Shown here: positions 1 to 7,443 of the stretch, one piece after another | How positions within the stretch are numbered: position 1 is the first letter of the stretch | How the letters are laid out: every line of letters starts with the position of its first letter | The notes under the pieces: generated by a model | The model's input: only the letters and a program-made list of their open reading frames with translations | Told to the model about the DNA's origin: nothing | Databases searched by the model: none | Position numbers and translations under genes: made by a program | DNA from: Rhodospirillales bacterium | GTDB taxonomy: Bacteria > Pseudomonadota > Alphaproteobacteria > Rhodospirillales_A > JACZKS01 | Direction: 5' to 3' | Assembly: GCA_018648445.1 (NCBI GenBank) | Contig: JABGRG010000063.1 | Span: 1-22,532 of the forward strand | DNA: 22,532 nucleotides

Positions 1-2
1 CC

Positions 3-818
3 ATGGTGATTTATGGCGTCATGGCGTCGGCCTCCATCGGCCAGCTGTTCGCTGCGGGCTTTATCCCCGGCCTCTTGATGGCTGCGGCGTTGATGATGAT
101 GGTTGCGTGGTACGCGCACCGCCGAAACTATCCGCGCGACGCCAAATTTGCCGTGAGCATTCTGTGGGCAACATTCAAGCGCGCGTTCCTGTCGCTGATG
201 ACCCCAATTATCATTGTCGGCGGCATTCTTACCGGCGTGTTTACGCCGACCGAAGCGGCCACGGCAGCCGTGATCTGGGCCATGGTTCTCGGCTTCGTGG
301 TTTACCGCACACTTAACCTTCGGCGTTTCGTGCGCGTTTCCATGGAAACCATCGAGACCACGGCGATTATTCTTCTGATTGTTGCCGGGGCATCCATCTT
401 TGCATGGCTGTTGACCAGTAACCGTGTGACCGAACAATTCGCCAATTTGGTCAGCGGAGTTACGGATAACAAGATCCTGATCCTGATCCTGCTCAACATT
501 ATCCTTTTCATCGTCGGCTTTTTCATGGAGACCGTGGCGGCGATCACCATTTTGGTTCCGGTGTTGCTTCCGTTGGCCGTCAGCGTTGGCGTTGATCCGG
601 TTCACTTCGGCGTCATCATGGTTCTGAACCTGATGATCGGCCTTCTGACCCCGCCGGTGGGAATGGTGCTTTACGTGCTGTCGCGGGTATCGGGTGTATC
701 GTTCGAGCGATGTACAAAGGCCACGTTACCGTTCCTCATTCCGTTGGTGACGGTGCTGATGCTGATTACCTTCGTGCCCGAATTCTCCATGTGGCTGCCA
801 ACCCTGATTTACCGGTGA
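3..818 (+). CDS. dctM: TRAP transporter large permease (DctM family), 5'-truncated
   Basis: This is the C-terminal 271 residues of the large membrane subunit of a TRAP transporter, which uses an ion gradient and a periplasmic binding protein to import organic acids. The family is usually about 430 residues, so roughly the first 160 lie left of the window; the ATG at position 3 is probably internal. Strongly hydrophobic segments alternate with short charged loops. The stretch GGILTGVFTPTEAA (about residues 75-88) and the late NLMIGLLTPPVGMVLYV segment (about 210-226) are hallmark DctM motifs. An aldolase gene starts 10 bases after the stop, which suggests co-transcription and a substrate that is cleaved by that aldolase, such as a keto-deoxy sugar acid or a 2-oxo dicarboxylate (inference). 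The family call is secure; the substrate is not. Confidence 0.93.
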   Translation: MVIYGVMASASIGQLFAAGFIPGLLMAAALMMMVAWYAHRRNYPRDAKFAVSILWATFKRAFLSLMTPIIIVGGILTGVFTPTEAATAAVIWAMVLGFVVYRTLNLRRFVRVSMETIETTAIILLIVAGASIFAWLLTSNRVTEQFANLVSGVTDNKILILILLNIILFIVGFFMETVAAITILVPVLLPLAVSVGVDPVHFGVIMVLNLMIGLLTPPVGMVLYVLSRVSGVSFERCTKATLPFLIPLVTVLMLITFVPEFSMWLPTLIYR

Positions 819-828
819 GAAGATAGAT

Positions 829-1611
829 ATGGATGTAAGAAACAAGCTGCGCGAACGCCTTGTGGCGGGGGAGCAATCGGTCGGCTGCTGGATTCATATG
901 TGCAGCAACATCGCCACCGAGGTTATCGGTCTGGCCGGTTTCGACTTCGTGGTTATCGACCACGAACACGGCCCCAACGAAATGCTCAACAGCATTTCGC
1001 TGATGCAGGCCCTGTCGGCGACCGAATGCACGCCCATCATGCGCGCGCCGTGGAACGACCACGTCTATATCAAGCGGATGCTCGATATTGGCGCGCAGGG
1101 GATCATCATTCCCAGCGTTGATACGGCGGATCAGGCACGTGCCGCCGTTGCTGCCTGCCGCTTTCCGCCAGATGGCGTGCGCGGGGCGGCCTACCCGTTG
1201 GTCCGCGCATCCAAATTCGGTTTTAAGACCACCGAATACATGGACGGTCTGCCCGAAAACATCCTCGTCATGTGCCAGATCGAAAGTGCGACCGCCGTTA
1301 AGAATATTGACGAAATCATTGCGGTCGAAGGCATTGACGTGCTGTTCATCGGCCCGTTGGACATGTCCGCCAGCATGGGCATCATTGGCCAGACCGAAAA
1401 CCCCGATTTTATTGAAATGCGCGCGCGTGCCGAAAAGGCCATCAAGGCCGCCGGAAAGTGGATGGGTGGACTGGCCGTCAAGGGCGACCCCGTGGATGCC
1501 ATGCGTGATCGTGGCTACGATCTGATTACCGGCGTCTCCGACGCCTCTCTGATCCGCGATGCAGCAATCGCGCATTTGGGATCGCTGGGCCGTGGCAACA
1601 AGCTGGGCTGA
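829..1611 (+). CDS. HpcH/HpaI family class II aldolase
   Basis: This 260-residue cytoplasmic protein matches the size and motifs of the HpcH/HpaI aldolase family. These are metal-dependent pyruvate aldolases acting on substrates such as 4-hydroxy-2-oxoheptanedioate and 2-keto-3-deoxy sugar acids. Visible family signatures are DHEHG (residues 44-48, with the catalytic-base histidine), the Arg in MRAPW (residue 72), the metal ligand Glu152 in CQIESATA, and Asp178 in FIGPLDMSASMG. A purine-rich GAGAAG lies upstream of the ATG. The gene follows the TRAP permease by 10 bases, so the importer probably supplies the substrate. The neighbour on the other side is convergent and ends 9 bases away. The exact substrate cannot be read from the sequence; a citrate-lyase-like CitE role is less likely, given the DHEHG and GPLD motifs. 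Confidence 0.9.
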   Translation: MDVRNKLRERLVAGEQSVGCWIHMCSNIATEVIGLAGFDFVVIDHEHGPNEMLNSISLMQALSATECTPIMRAPWNDHVYIKRMLDIGAQGIIIPSVDTADQARAAVAACRFPPDGVRGAAYPLVRASKFGFKTTEYMDGLPENILVMCQIESATAVKNIDEIIAVEGIDVLFIGPLDMSASMGIIGQTENPDFIEMRARAEKAIKAAGKWMGGLAVKGDPVDAMRDRGYDLITGVSDASLIRDAAIAHLGSLGRGNKLG

Positions 1612-1619
1612 ACCGCCCG

Positions 1620-3127
1620 CTATCCGCCATTTCCGACGATAATCCGCGCCGTCTGGTCGCGACCGTAACAGCGTCGCGTGTAGTAGGTGAGGGTGTACTT
1701 CAGGTCGTTCGCCTACTTCTCGTATGCCACATGGCCGTCGGCATTTCCGTAGGGGGTCTTGTTGGCTTCTCCGCTCATGCCGGTCAGATAGTATTTGGTG
1801 AACAGGCCGTGCGAGCTGTCCTCCTCCCAGGACGCCATCTGGTCCGGTCCACCGGTGGCGATAACCGTTATATGCCCGAGGATGACGGGTGCCTTGGGGC
1901 GCACGAAGATGCCCGAGGCGCGCGAGATGACCGTTCCGGCCTGACTGGCGCCCGAGAAACAGGCCTCCAGGACGACGGTCACCGATTGGGCCGGCATGCG
2001 GCTCAGGTTGGCGTACAGGGTGTCGAGGGGATAGCCGTTGATTTCAATGCGTGCCGCGTCGGCGTCTGCCGGAACCAGAAAGGCCGTGCCTTCCTTGCCC
2101 GCCGGTGCCCCGTGGCCGGCGTAGTAAATCCAGACCCTCGACTCGCCCGGGCGCACCCAGTCGAAAAGCTGGCCCTTGTATGTGCGTTCCGAGCCGAATA
2201 TCCGCTCTATCCGCGCCCCGGTGGCGTCGCGCATGTCGATGATGTTGCCTTTACGGATGCCGAGCGTGGTCATGGCGTAGCGTTTGAAGCTCGCGGCGTC
2301 GGCATGGGCCGGATGCACGTCAGGAATGTCCCGGCCCAACTTGGCGTAATCGGCGTTGCCAATGATCACCGCGATGTCATCGGGTTGCTGAGCCCCTTTG
2401 GGGAAGGTGACGGGCAGCGGCGCAATGGAAAATCCGGTGCTTTTCACAGGTTTCACTGGGGCAACCTTGGGCGATGGCGCGCCCTCGGTCCGTAGCACCG
2501 TCCGGTGGACCCAGCCGAAGGGTTTTCCGCCCTGCGCAACACGTAGCCGACCAGACGGCAGGCGGCCCACGACCGCGACGAGACTTCCCTGGGTCAAATT
2601 CCCCTTCGCCTCGGCACCGGCGTCGGGGCGACGCCGAACGGTTGCCTTGCTCGAAATGACTCGGTACGACCCGCTTTCCGGCACCAGATCCTGCGTGATC
2701 CGGGTTTTCTCGGCTTTTATGGCCGCAAGTTCCACAGGCAGCACGCTTTCTATCAGTGAGGCCAACTCGGCGAAACTCTCTGAAAAGGCCTTATTGGCCG
2801 ATCCGATGAATGCCGGACCGAACAGCGCATGGGAGTGTTCACCCCGGGTCCGCGCACGAATTGGTTCAGGCTTTCCCGATACGGCTGTTCCAGTTGGGGG
2901 AAGTACTCTTTCACGAAGGGATGCTTGTTGGCCACCGAGAGCGAGAAGGGTTTGACCGTTACCTTTCCCAGGCGGGCATCGACGATCGGGGTCTGGGGCG
3001 TGCTGGCGGTGACCGGCTTACTCGGCAATTCGGTCGGCTTTGGAGCCTGACAACCGGGTAACCCGATCAGCAGCGCCAAGACCAAGCCCAAAACGGTTTC
3101 GAAACGTCTCACCGTTCCACCCTCCAT
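1620..3127 (-). pseudogene. Caspase-like (peptidase C14) lipoprotein with SH3 domain, disrupted
   Basis: Read on the minus strand, one ancestral gene appears broken in two places. The first part (start at 3127, or better the GTG at 3112 with GGAGG 8 bases upstream) encodes a hydrophobic signal ending in the lipobox LPGC, then a proline/threonine-rich linker. Near 2835-2860, around a CCCC/GGG run, the frame shifts by one missing base. The second frame is open from before 2880 and continues through GPAFIGSANKAFSE, an SH3-like segment and a caspase p20-like domain with the His of YYAGHG and the Cys of EACFSG. It stops at an amber codon (1715-1713). The 30 codons beyond it (to the TAG at 1622-1620) still read as a plausible C-terminus, including LKYTLTYYTRR and GRDQTARIIVG. 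Two lesions suggest decay rather than a single sequencing error. Alternatively, two truncated proteins of about 120 and 350 residues could still be made. Confidence 0.75.
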
Positions 3128-3164
3128 TGCCGGATGGGTGTCCCCTCAGGGCTCGATTATACTC

Positions 3165-3205
3165 CAAAAAAATCCCCCCGTGCCGACTGACGCGGGGGGC
3201 TTTTC
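3165..3205 (-). terminator. Rho-independent terminator downstream of mmsA
   Basis: The arms CCCCCCG (3174-3180) and CGGGGGG (3193-3199) pair perfectly over 7 bp with a 12-base loop. Read on the minus strand the hairpin is followed by a run of seven U residues (A run 3166-3172). On the plus strand it is followed by TTTTCTTT, so it may work in both directions. It lies 17 bases beyond the end of the dehydrogenase gene. Confidence 0.85.
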
Positions 3206-3221
3206 TTTGGTTTTACGTAAC

Positions 3222-4712
3222 TTAGTCTTCGCGCCAATACCGTTCGGTGATGACTTTGTCTTGGGTAAAGAAGTCAACGACTTTACGGCCCTGGGCTTTG
3301 ATGTCGGCCCACTGGCTGGCTTTCATGCCGCCGAAGGGCAGGAACGCGACCGGGGCGGGGATGCCGACGTTGACGCCGATCATGCCGCATTCGACTTCCA
3401 GCTTGAAGCGGCGTGACCACCAGCCGTTCTGGGTGTAGATGCTGGCGCCGTTGCCATACAGGTGGTTGTTGAGAAGTTCGATGGCTTCATCCAGGCTTTC
3501 GACCTTCATGATGCACTGCACGGGGCCGAAGATTTCGATCTTGTGGATCTCCATGCCGGGCTTGACGTCGGTGAACACCGTCGGGCCGACAAAGTAGCCT
3601 TTTTCGCTGCCTTCGACCTTGATGCCGCGGCCGTCGAGAACCAGGTTTGCACCTTCGTCGACGCCGGTCTGGATCATGCTTTCGATGAATTCCTTGGCCT
3701 TCTTGGTGATGACCGGACCGACGACCACGCCTTCGCCCGCAACCTTGGGATCAAGCGGATCGGCGACGATCACGTTTTTCGAGGCTTCAACGAACATGTC
3801 GATGGTCTTGCGATACGTTTCCTCGCCGACGGCGACGATCACGGATGACGCCATGCAGCGCTGACCGGCGCAGCCGTAGCCCGACGTGATCATGTTGCGC
3901 ACCACGTCGTCCATCTTGGCGTCGGGCATGACGACCAGATGGTTCTTGGCGCTGCCCATGGCCTGGAACCGCTTGTTGACCTTGGCGCAACGCTGGGCCA
4001 GTTCTTCGCAGAAACGGGTCGAGCCGACCATGGAAATACCGACCACGTCGGGGCTTTCCAAAAGCGCGTTGGACACGTCGCGGCTGCCGGTGACGATGTT
4101 AATGACACCTTTGGGGAAACCGGCTTCGTCGATCAATTCGGCAATCTTGGCCATGGTGCAGGGCACCTGACTGGACGGCTTGACGACGTAGGTATTGCCG
4201 GAAGCAACGGCGTAGGGAAGGAACCAGAACGGGATCATGCCGGGGAAGTTGAACGGCGCGATCATGCCGAACACGCCCATGGGCAGTTTCAGCACTTCGC
4301 CGTCGATGTCCCACGAGGCGCCAATCATCTTGTCGCCCTGCTGCAAAACCGGCATACCGCAGCCGACTTCGATATTTTCCAGCGCGCGTTTCATTTCGGC
4401 TTGCGCATCCGGCACCGACTTGCCCATTTCTTCGGAAATCAGGCGCGACAGCATGTCCATGTTGTCGACCATCAGGCTGCGCAGATTAAAAAGCGGCAGA
4501 ACCCGGCGGTCGGCAGGGGTGCGGGCCCACTGCGGATAGGCGGCCTTGGCCGCGGCAATAGCATCTTCGGTGACGGCCCGGCTGCTCATGGGCGCGCGCG
4601 CAATGATTTCGGTGGTGCTGGGATTTTCGATTTCAATCCAGTCACAGCCTTCAGGAACGGAGAATTCGCCGTTGATGTAGTTGCGCAGGGTGCGCACCTC
4701 GGTGGTGGACAT
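3222..4712 (-). CDS. mmsA: CoA-acylating methylmalonate-semialdehyde dehydrogenase
   Basis: This 496-residue NAD-dependent aldehyde dehydrogenase converts (methyl)malonate semialdehyde plus CoA to propionyl-CoA or acetyl-CoA. It acts in valine, inositol and beta-alanine breakdown in the cytoplasm. The MmsA/IolA subgroup signature is clear: APFNFPGMIPFW (residues 152-163), MGSAKNH (252-258) with Asn in place of the general-base Glu of ordinary ALDHs, and GYGCAGQRCMA with catalytic Cys286. The start at 4712 is chosen because AAAGGAAG lies 5-8 bases upstream; a TTG five codons earlier is also open. Length is normal for the family. It is transcribed away from a LysR-type regulator, and a hairpin terminator follows. 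No other valine- or inositol-pathway gene is adjacent. Confidence 0.95.
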   Translation of the reverse strand: MSTTEVRTLRNYINGEFSVPEGCDWIEIENPSTTEIIARAPMSSRAVTEDAIAAAKAAYPQWARTPADRRVLPLFNLRSLMVDNMDMLSRLISEEMGKSVPDAQAEMKRALENIEVGCGMPVLQQGDKMIGASWDIDGEVLKLPMGVFGMIAPFNFPGMIPFWFLPYAVASGNTYVVKPSSQVPCTMAKIAELIDEAGFPKGVINIVTGSRDVSNALLESPDVVGISMVGSTRFCEELAQRCAKVNKRFQAMGSAKNHLVVMPDAKMDDVVRNMITSGYGCAGQRCMASSVIVAVGEETYRKTIDMFVEASKNVIVADPLDPKVAGEGVVVGPVITKKAKEFIESMIQTGVDEGANLVLDGRGIKVEGSEKGYFVGPTVFTDVKPGMEIHKIEIFGPVQCIMKVESLDEAIELLNNHLYGNGASIYTQNGWWSRRFKLEVECGMIGVNVGIPAPVAFLPFGGMKASQWADIKAQGRKVVDFFTQDKVITERYWRED

Positions 4713-4751
4713 GGGACTTCCTTTCAAATGGACGGGTACGAATTTTCAACC

Positions 4752-4780
4752 ATTAAACCAATTGAATTGGCGCACATCAA
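4752..4780 (-). promoter_or_regulatory. Candidate sigma70-type promoter of mmsA with palindrome in the spacer
   Basis: On the minus strand TTGATG (4780-4775) and TTTAAT (4757-4752) are separated by exactly 17 bases, a good -35/-10 pair placed about 40 bases before the mmsA start. The spacer contains a perfect 13-bp palindrome, CCAATT-G-AATTGG (4758-4770), placed where a regulator would affect RNA polymerase. A weaker plus-strand promoter for the LysR gene (TTGAAT at 4762, CATAAA at 4784) overlaps it face to face. Confidence 0.5.
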
Positions 4781-4801
4781 TGCCATAAAATGCAATTTCG
4801 T

Positions 4802-4817
4802 TGTGCGAATGCGCACA
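4802..4817. promoter_or_regulatory. Perfect inverted repeat, candidate LysR-family operator
   Basis: TGTGCG-AATG-CGCACA is a perfect inverted repeat with 6-base arms in the intergenic region between mmsA and the divergent LysR-type gene. It sits about 60-70 bases upstream of the predicted mmsA transcription start. That is the usual position of the recognition site for LysR-type activators, and close to the regulator's own start, as expected for autoregulation. The regulatory role is inference from position and symmetry. Confidence 0.5.
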
Positions 4818-4848
4818 CATGACTTTGTGCAAAAAGGCATATCAAGCC

Positions 4849-5727
4849 ATGAACTGGGATCACATACGTATTTTCCTGGCTGTGGCGCGTACCGGGCAGT
4901 TTCTGGCCGCCGCGCGCCAACTGCGTATCGACCACACCACGGTTGGTCGGCGCATCGGCAAACTTGAGGACGATCTGTCGGCGCGATTGTTCGACCGGCG
5001 CACCGACGGCTGCGTCCTGACCAGCGCGGGCGAACGCCTGCTGACCGTCGCCGAACGCATGGAATCGGAAATCCTGACCGGTGCCGAATTGCTGGAACAA
5101 GAGGAAGTCAGCCTGACCGGCACCGTGCGTGTCGGCGCGCCCGACGGCGTGGGCAGCTACTTTCTGGCCCCCCGGTTGGCAGCACTCGCCCAGCGCCATC
5201 CCGAACTGACGGTGCAACTGGTGCCGTTGCCGCGCTCGTTTTCGCTCTCGCGCCGCGAAGCCGATATCGCCGTGACCGTCGAACGCCCAACGGAGGGCCG
5301 CCTGATTGTCTCGAAACTGGTTGATTACGGCGTCAGCCTTTACGTTGCCAGGGATTACCGGCAGATCGAAAGCCCTGATGATCTGGCCGAGTGCACGCTG
5401 ATCACCTATGTGGACGACCTCTTGTACAGTCAGGCGCTGGACTATTCGAGGATGCTGGAAAATCCACCCGCCCGCCAGTTCGAATGCGCCAGCGTCGTCG
5501 GACAGGTCGAGGCGGTGCGTGCAGGCGCTGGGGTCGGCCTGCTGCACGACCACATCGCCCAACGCTACCCCGAACTAACCCGCGTCCTGCCCGAAATAGG
5601 CGCACAACGCAGCTACTGGCTGGTTTCCCACGCCGATGTCCGCGACCTGGCCCGCGTCGCCACCCTGTGGGATTTCATCGTTACCGAAATGCGCAGCGCG
5701 CGGCGCTCGTTTATTCGCGCCGACTGA
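4849..5727 (+). CDS. LysR-type transcriptional regulator
   Basis: This 292-residue protein begins MNWDHIRIFLAVARTG and has the N-terminal winged helix-turn-helix of the LysR family (about residues 2-60, including AAARQLRIDHTTVGRRIGKL). A periplasmic-binding-protein-like effector domain follows from about residue 90. The start at 4849 was preferred over in-frame TTG 4801 because the family begins with this motif and the upstream codons overlap the putative operator. It is divergent from mmsA, so it most likely controls mmsA and itself; the inducer may be a pathway intermediate (inference). The length is normal. The two hairpins after the stop may end its transcript. Confidence 0.92.
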   Translation: MNWDHIRIFLAVARTGQFLAAARQLRIDHTTVGRRIGKLEDDLSARLFDRRTDGCVLTSAGERLLTVAERMESEILTGAELLEQEEVSLTGTVRVGAPDGVGSYFLAPRLAALAQRHPELTVQLVPLPRSFSLSRREADIAVTVERPTEGRLIVSKLVDYGVSLYVARDYRQIESPDDLAECTLITYVDDLLYSQALDYSRMLENPPARQFECASVVGQVEAVRAGAGVGLLHDHIAQRYPELTRVLPEIGAQRSYWLVSHADVRDLARVATLWDFIVTEMRSARRSFIRAD

Positions 5728-5740
5728 TCGATAAGAAGGC

Positions 5741-5779
5741 TGGGCTCTGCCCAAACCCGCAAAGGATCACCGATCCTTT
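5741..5779 (+). terminator. Tandem hairpins after the LysR gene, possible terminator
   Basis: Two perfect inverted repeats follow the LysR stop: TGGGC-TCT-GCCCA (5741-5753) and AAAGGATC-ACC-GATCCTTT (5761-5779). The second has an 8-bp stem and a 3-base loop. Neither is followed by a real U-tract, so function as an intrinsic terminator is uncertain. Confidence 0.4.
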
Positions 5780-6225
5780 GATCCTGTTGAATGGGCGATG
5801 GACAGCACCGAAACCGGTAACCGGTACCCCCATTTTCGTTCTTCACAATGTCAAAGAGCAAAACCAGCAAATTTACCTATTTCACAAAGACGCCCCCCAA
5901 AATGACGATTTTCCTGCCACTAACAAAACGCCCAAAAACCAGATTAACTAATTGACACAGAACAATAATTCACCCTCATACGAACACAGTTCCCTACGTT
6001 TTATCGTCATTCCTCGTCAATAATCGTCATTTCCCTATTTTTTCGTTTGTTTTCAAATATATAATCAAGGCTCTCCAACCAATAAGTTGATAAATATGCT
6101 TAATATCCTAATTTCCGCAAAAAGTCAAGTGGCTTTGGGCGATTAAGTAAGGTGTCCCTCGAATTACTTCCACCACTACTATTCACAACACGTCGGGTTT
6201 TTTCACGGCGATCTACGGCTTATCA
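5780..6225. other. AT-rich intergenic region, no gene seen
   Basis: This stretch of about 450 bases is visibly richer in A and T than the flanking genes. No convincing coding sequence was found; the one long plus-strand reading frame entering it is the shadow of the LysR gene. It holds the TCGTCA repeats described separately and a TATAAT hexamer (6060-6065) that could be the -10 element for the downstream orphan gene, although no good -35 element stands 17 bases ahead. The composition suggests foreign origin together with the next gene. Confidence 0.6.
6004..6029 (+). repeat. Three TCGTCA repeats with exact 10-bp spacing
   Basis: TCGTCA occurs at 6004-6009, 6014-6019 and 6024-6029, one helical turn apart. 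A fourth copy in inverse orientation (TGACGA, within AATGACGATT) lies at 5903-5908; its 10-base surround is the exact reverse complement of 6022-6031. They lie some 30-60 bases ahead of a TATAAT hexamer. The arrangement resembles a binding array for a regulator of the downstream orphan gene (inference). Confidence 0.55.
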
Positions 6226-6252
6226 TTGGGGGAGGATGAACTGGAATTTAAA

Positions 6253-7431
6253 ATGATGACCCAGCAGACTTTGGAGCAGTTTATCGCTCAATTGCATTCT
6301 TTAGCCTTCTTCGAAGAATTCACCTTCTCGGCGAATAACTTTTCACCGACCCCTCGCGAGGAACTCGAATTAGCTGACAACCTGATCTGGTTCGGGAACT
6401 TCTTGGCGATCCTTCAATTGAAGGAAAGGAATCCGAATGATGAAATAGATGAAACCTCGGAACAAACTTGGTTTACGAGGAAGGTCATAAAAAAAGCGAC
6501 CAAGCAAGTTCGCGATTCACTACGGTACCTTGATGAACACGAGAGAATTCAAATAACCAACGAACGCGGGCATGTCTTCGATATCGCACGGGCGGCATTG
6601 GATGATGTTGTGAAGTTGGTCGTCTATCTACCGGGAAAAATCCTCCCCAGTGAGTGCCGCCAAACCAAACACCATGAAAGTCGAACGGCTGGATTTATCC
6701 ATATTATCCATGCCAACGACTATCTTGAAATATGTCGTACCCTAAGAATTCCAGCCGATATCGTTGATTACTTCAGGCATCGGCAAATGGTTATCGAGAA
6801 ATTTGGGGCTGAGGCCACTTCCGTGCCCGAAGCCCTAATGATGGGGCACTACCTTTCAGGCAACGTTGATTCTCCGCCTTCAATGGAATTCCATCCTCAT
6901 CTCATGGCTTTGCAGCAAGACGAAGATGCGTTCGACATATCCGGTATTCTTCGGAGCATTCACGACCATATCGAATCATCGGAAGATCCGTACGACTATT
7001 ACCGAATTTTGCAAGAGTTTGCGAAACTCTCGCGTTCCGCATGGCGATTGGCAAAGGAACGCTTTGTCCTTTGCGTGGAAAAGACGGCAAAAGGAGAATT
7101 TACGCTTCCCTACAGGTTCGCCGTTCCCGAAACCGGGTGCGGCTTCGTATTTATTCCGATTGATTCCGAAAACGTTGCTAAGCCGGGTTGGCCGGAACGA
7201 CGGTTGAACGGTTTGAGAAACTTCACCTATGCTCACATGTATGATCAGAAATTGGATAAATGCGTAGGTGTATCAATATCAAAGGAAGGGGACTCATTCG
7301 CTATCTACTGGTGCCTATTGGAAATTCCTTGGGAACGGGACGAGGAAATGGATCGACGTCTCGCTGAGAATTATCCGTTTCGGAAGGTGCAGGAAAAGGC
7401 TGTCCACTCATTTAAATTCGGTGATGAATAA
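6253..7431 (+). CDS. Orphan protein with PD-(D/E)XK nuclease-like N-terminus
   Basis: This protein of about 392 residues has no function I can name. Numbered from the in-frame TTG at 6226, the N-terminal third contains EELELADNLIWFG (45-57) and AILQLKER (61-68). The spacing Glu46/48-Asp51-(12)-Gln64-x-Lys66, with the Q-x-K on a hydrophobic strand, fits the core of PD-(D/E)XK nucleases. A basic helix (KVIKKATKQVRDSLRYL, 86-102) follows, as in that fold. The C-terminal half is mixed alpha/beta with no motif recognised. No signal peptide or membrane segment is seen. The start is uncertain: ATG 6253 or 6256 has GGGGGAGG (6228-6235) rather far upstream, while CTG 6241 and TTG 6226 are also open. 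Composition is AT-richer than the neighbours, suggesting acquisition. It ends 12 bases from the convergent nitrilase gene. A nuclease or defence role is inference only. Confidence 0.75.
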   Translation: MMTQQTLEQFIAQLHSLAFFEEFTFSANNFSPTPREELELADNLIWFGNFLAILQLKERNPNDEIDETSEQTWFTRKVIKKATKQVRDSLRYLDEHERIQITNERGHVFDIARAALDDVVKLVVYLPGKILPSECRQTKHHESRTAGFIHIIHANDYLEICRTLRIPADIVDYFRHRQMVIEKFGAEATSVPEALMMGHYLSGNVDSPPSMEFHPHLMALQQDEDAFDISGILRSIHDHIESSEDPYDYYRILQEFAKLSRSAWRLAKERFVLCVEKTAKGEFTLPYRFAVPETGCGFVFIPIDSENVAKPGWPERRLNGLRNFTYAHMYDQKLDKCVGVSISKEGDSFAIYWCLLEIPWERDEEMDRRLAENYPFRKVQEKAVHSFKFGDE

Positions 7432-7443
7432 AAGGCCGCGCGC

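Noticed and set aside
3939..4967. Long plus-strand open frame opposite mmsA
   Set aside because: It is the antisense shadow of a high-GC gene with excellent family motifs; its translation shows no recognisable domain.
5391..5951. Possible small gene entering the AT-rich intergenic region
   Set aside because: Its first two thirds lie in another frame of the LysR gene, it lacks a ribosome-binding site, and its tail is simple AT-rich translation.
5741..6031. CRISPR array
   Set aside because: The repeats are only 6-10 bases long with no uniform spacers, and no cas gene is nearby.
5728..7440. Insertion sequence or integrated element bounding the AT-rich island
   Set aside because: No transposase, integrase, terminal inverted repeats or tRNA attachment site was found at either edge.
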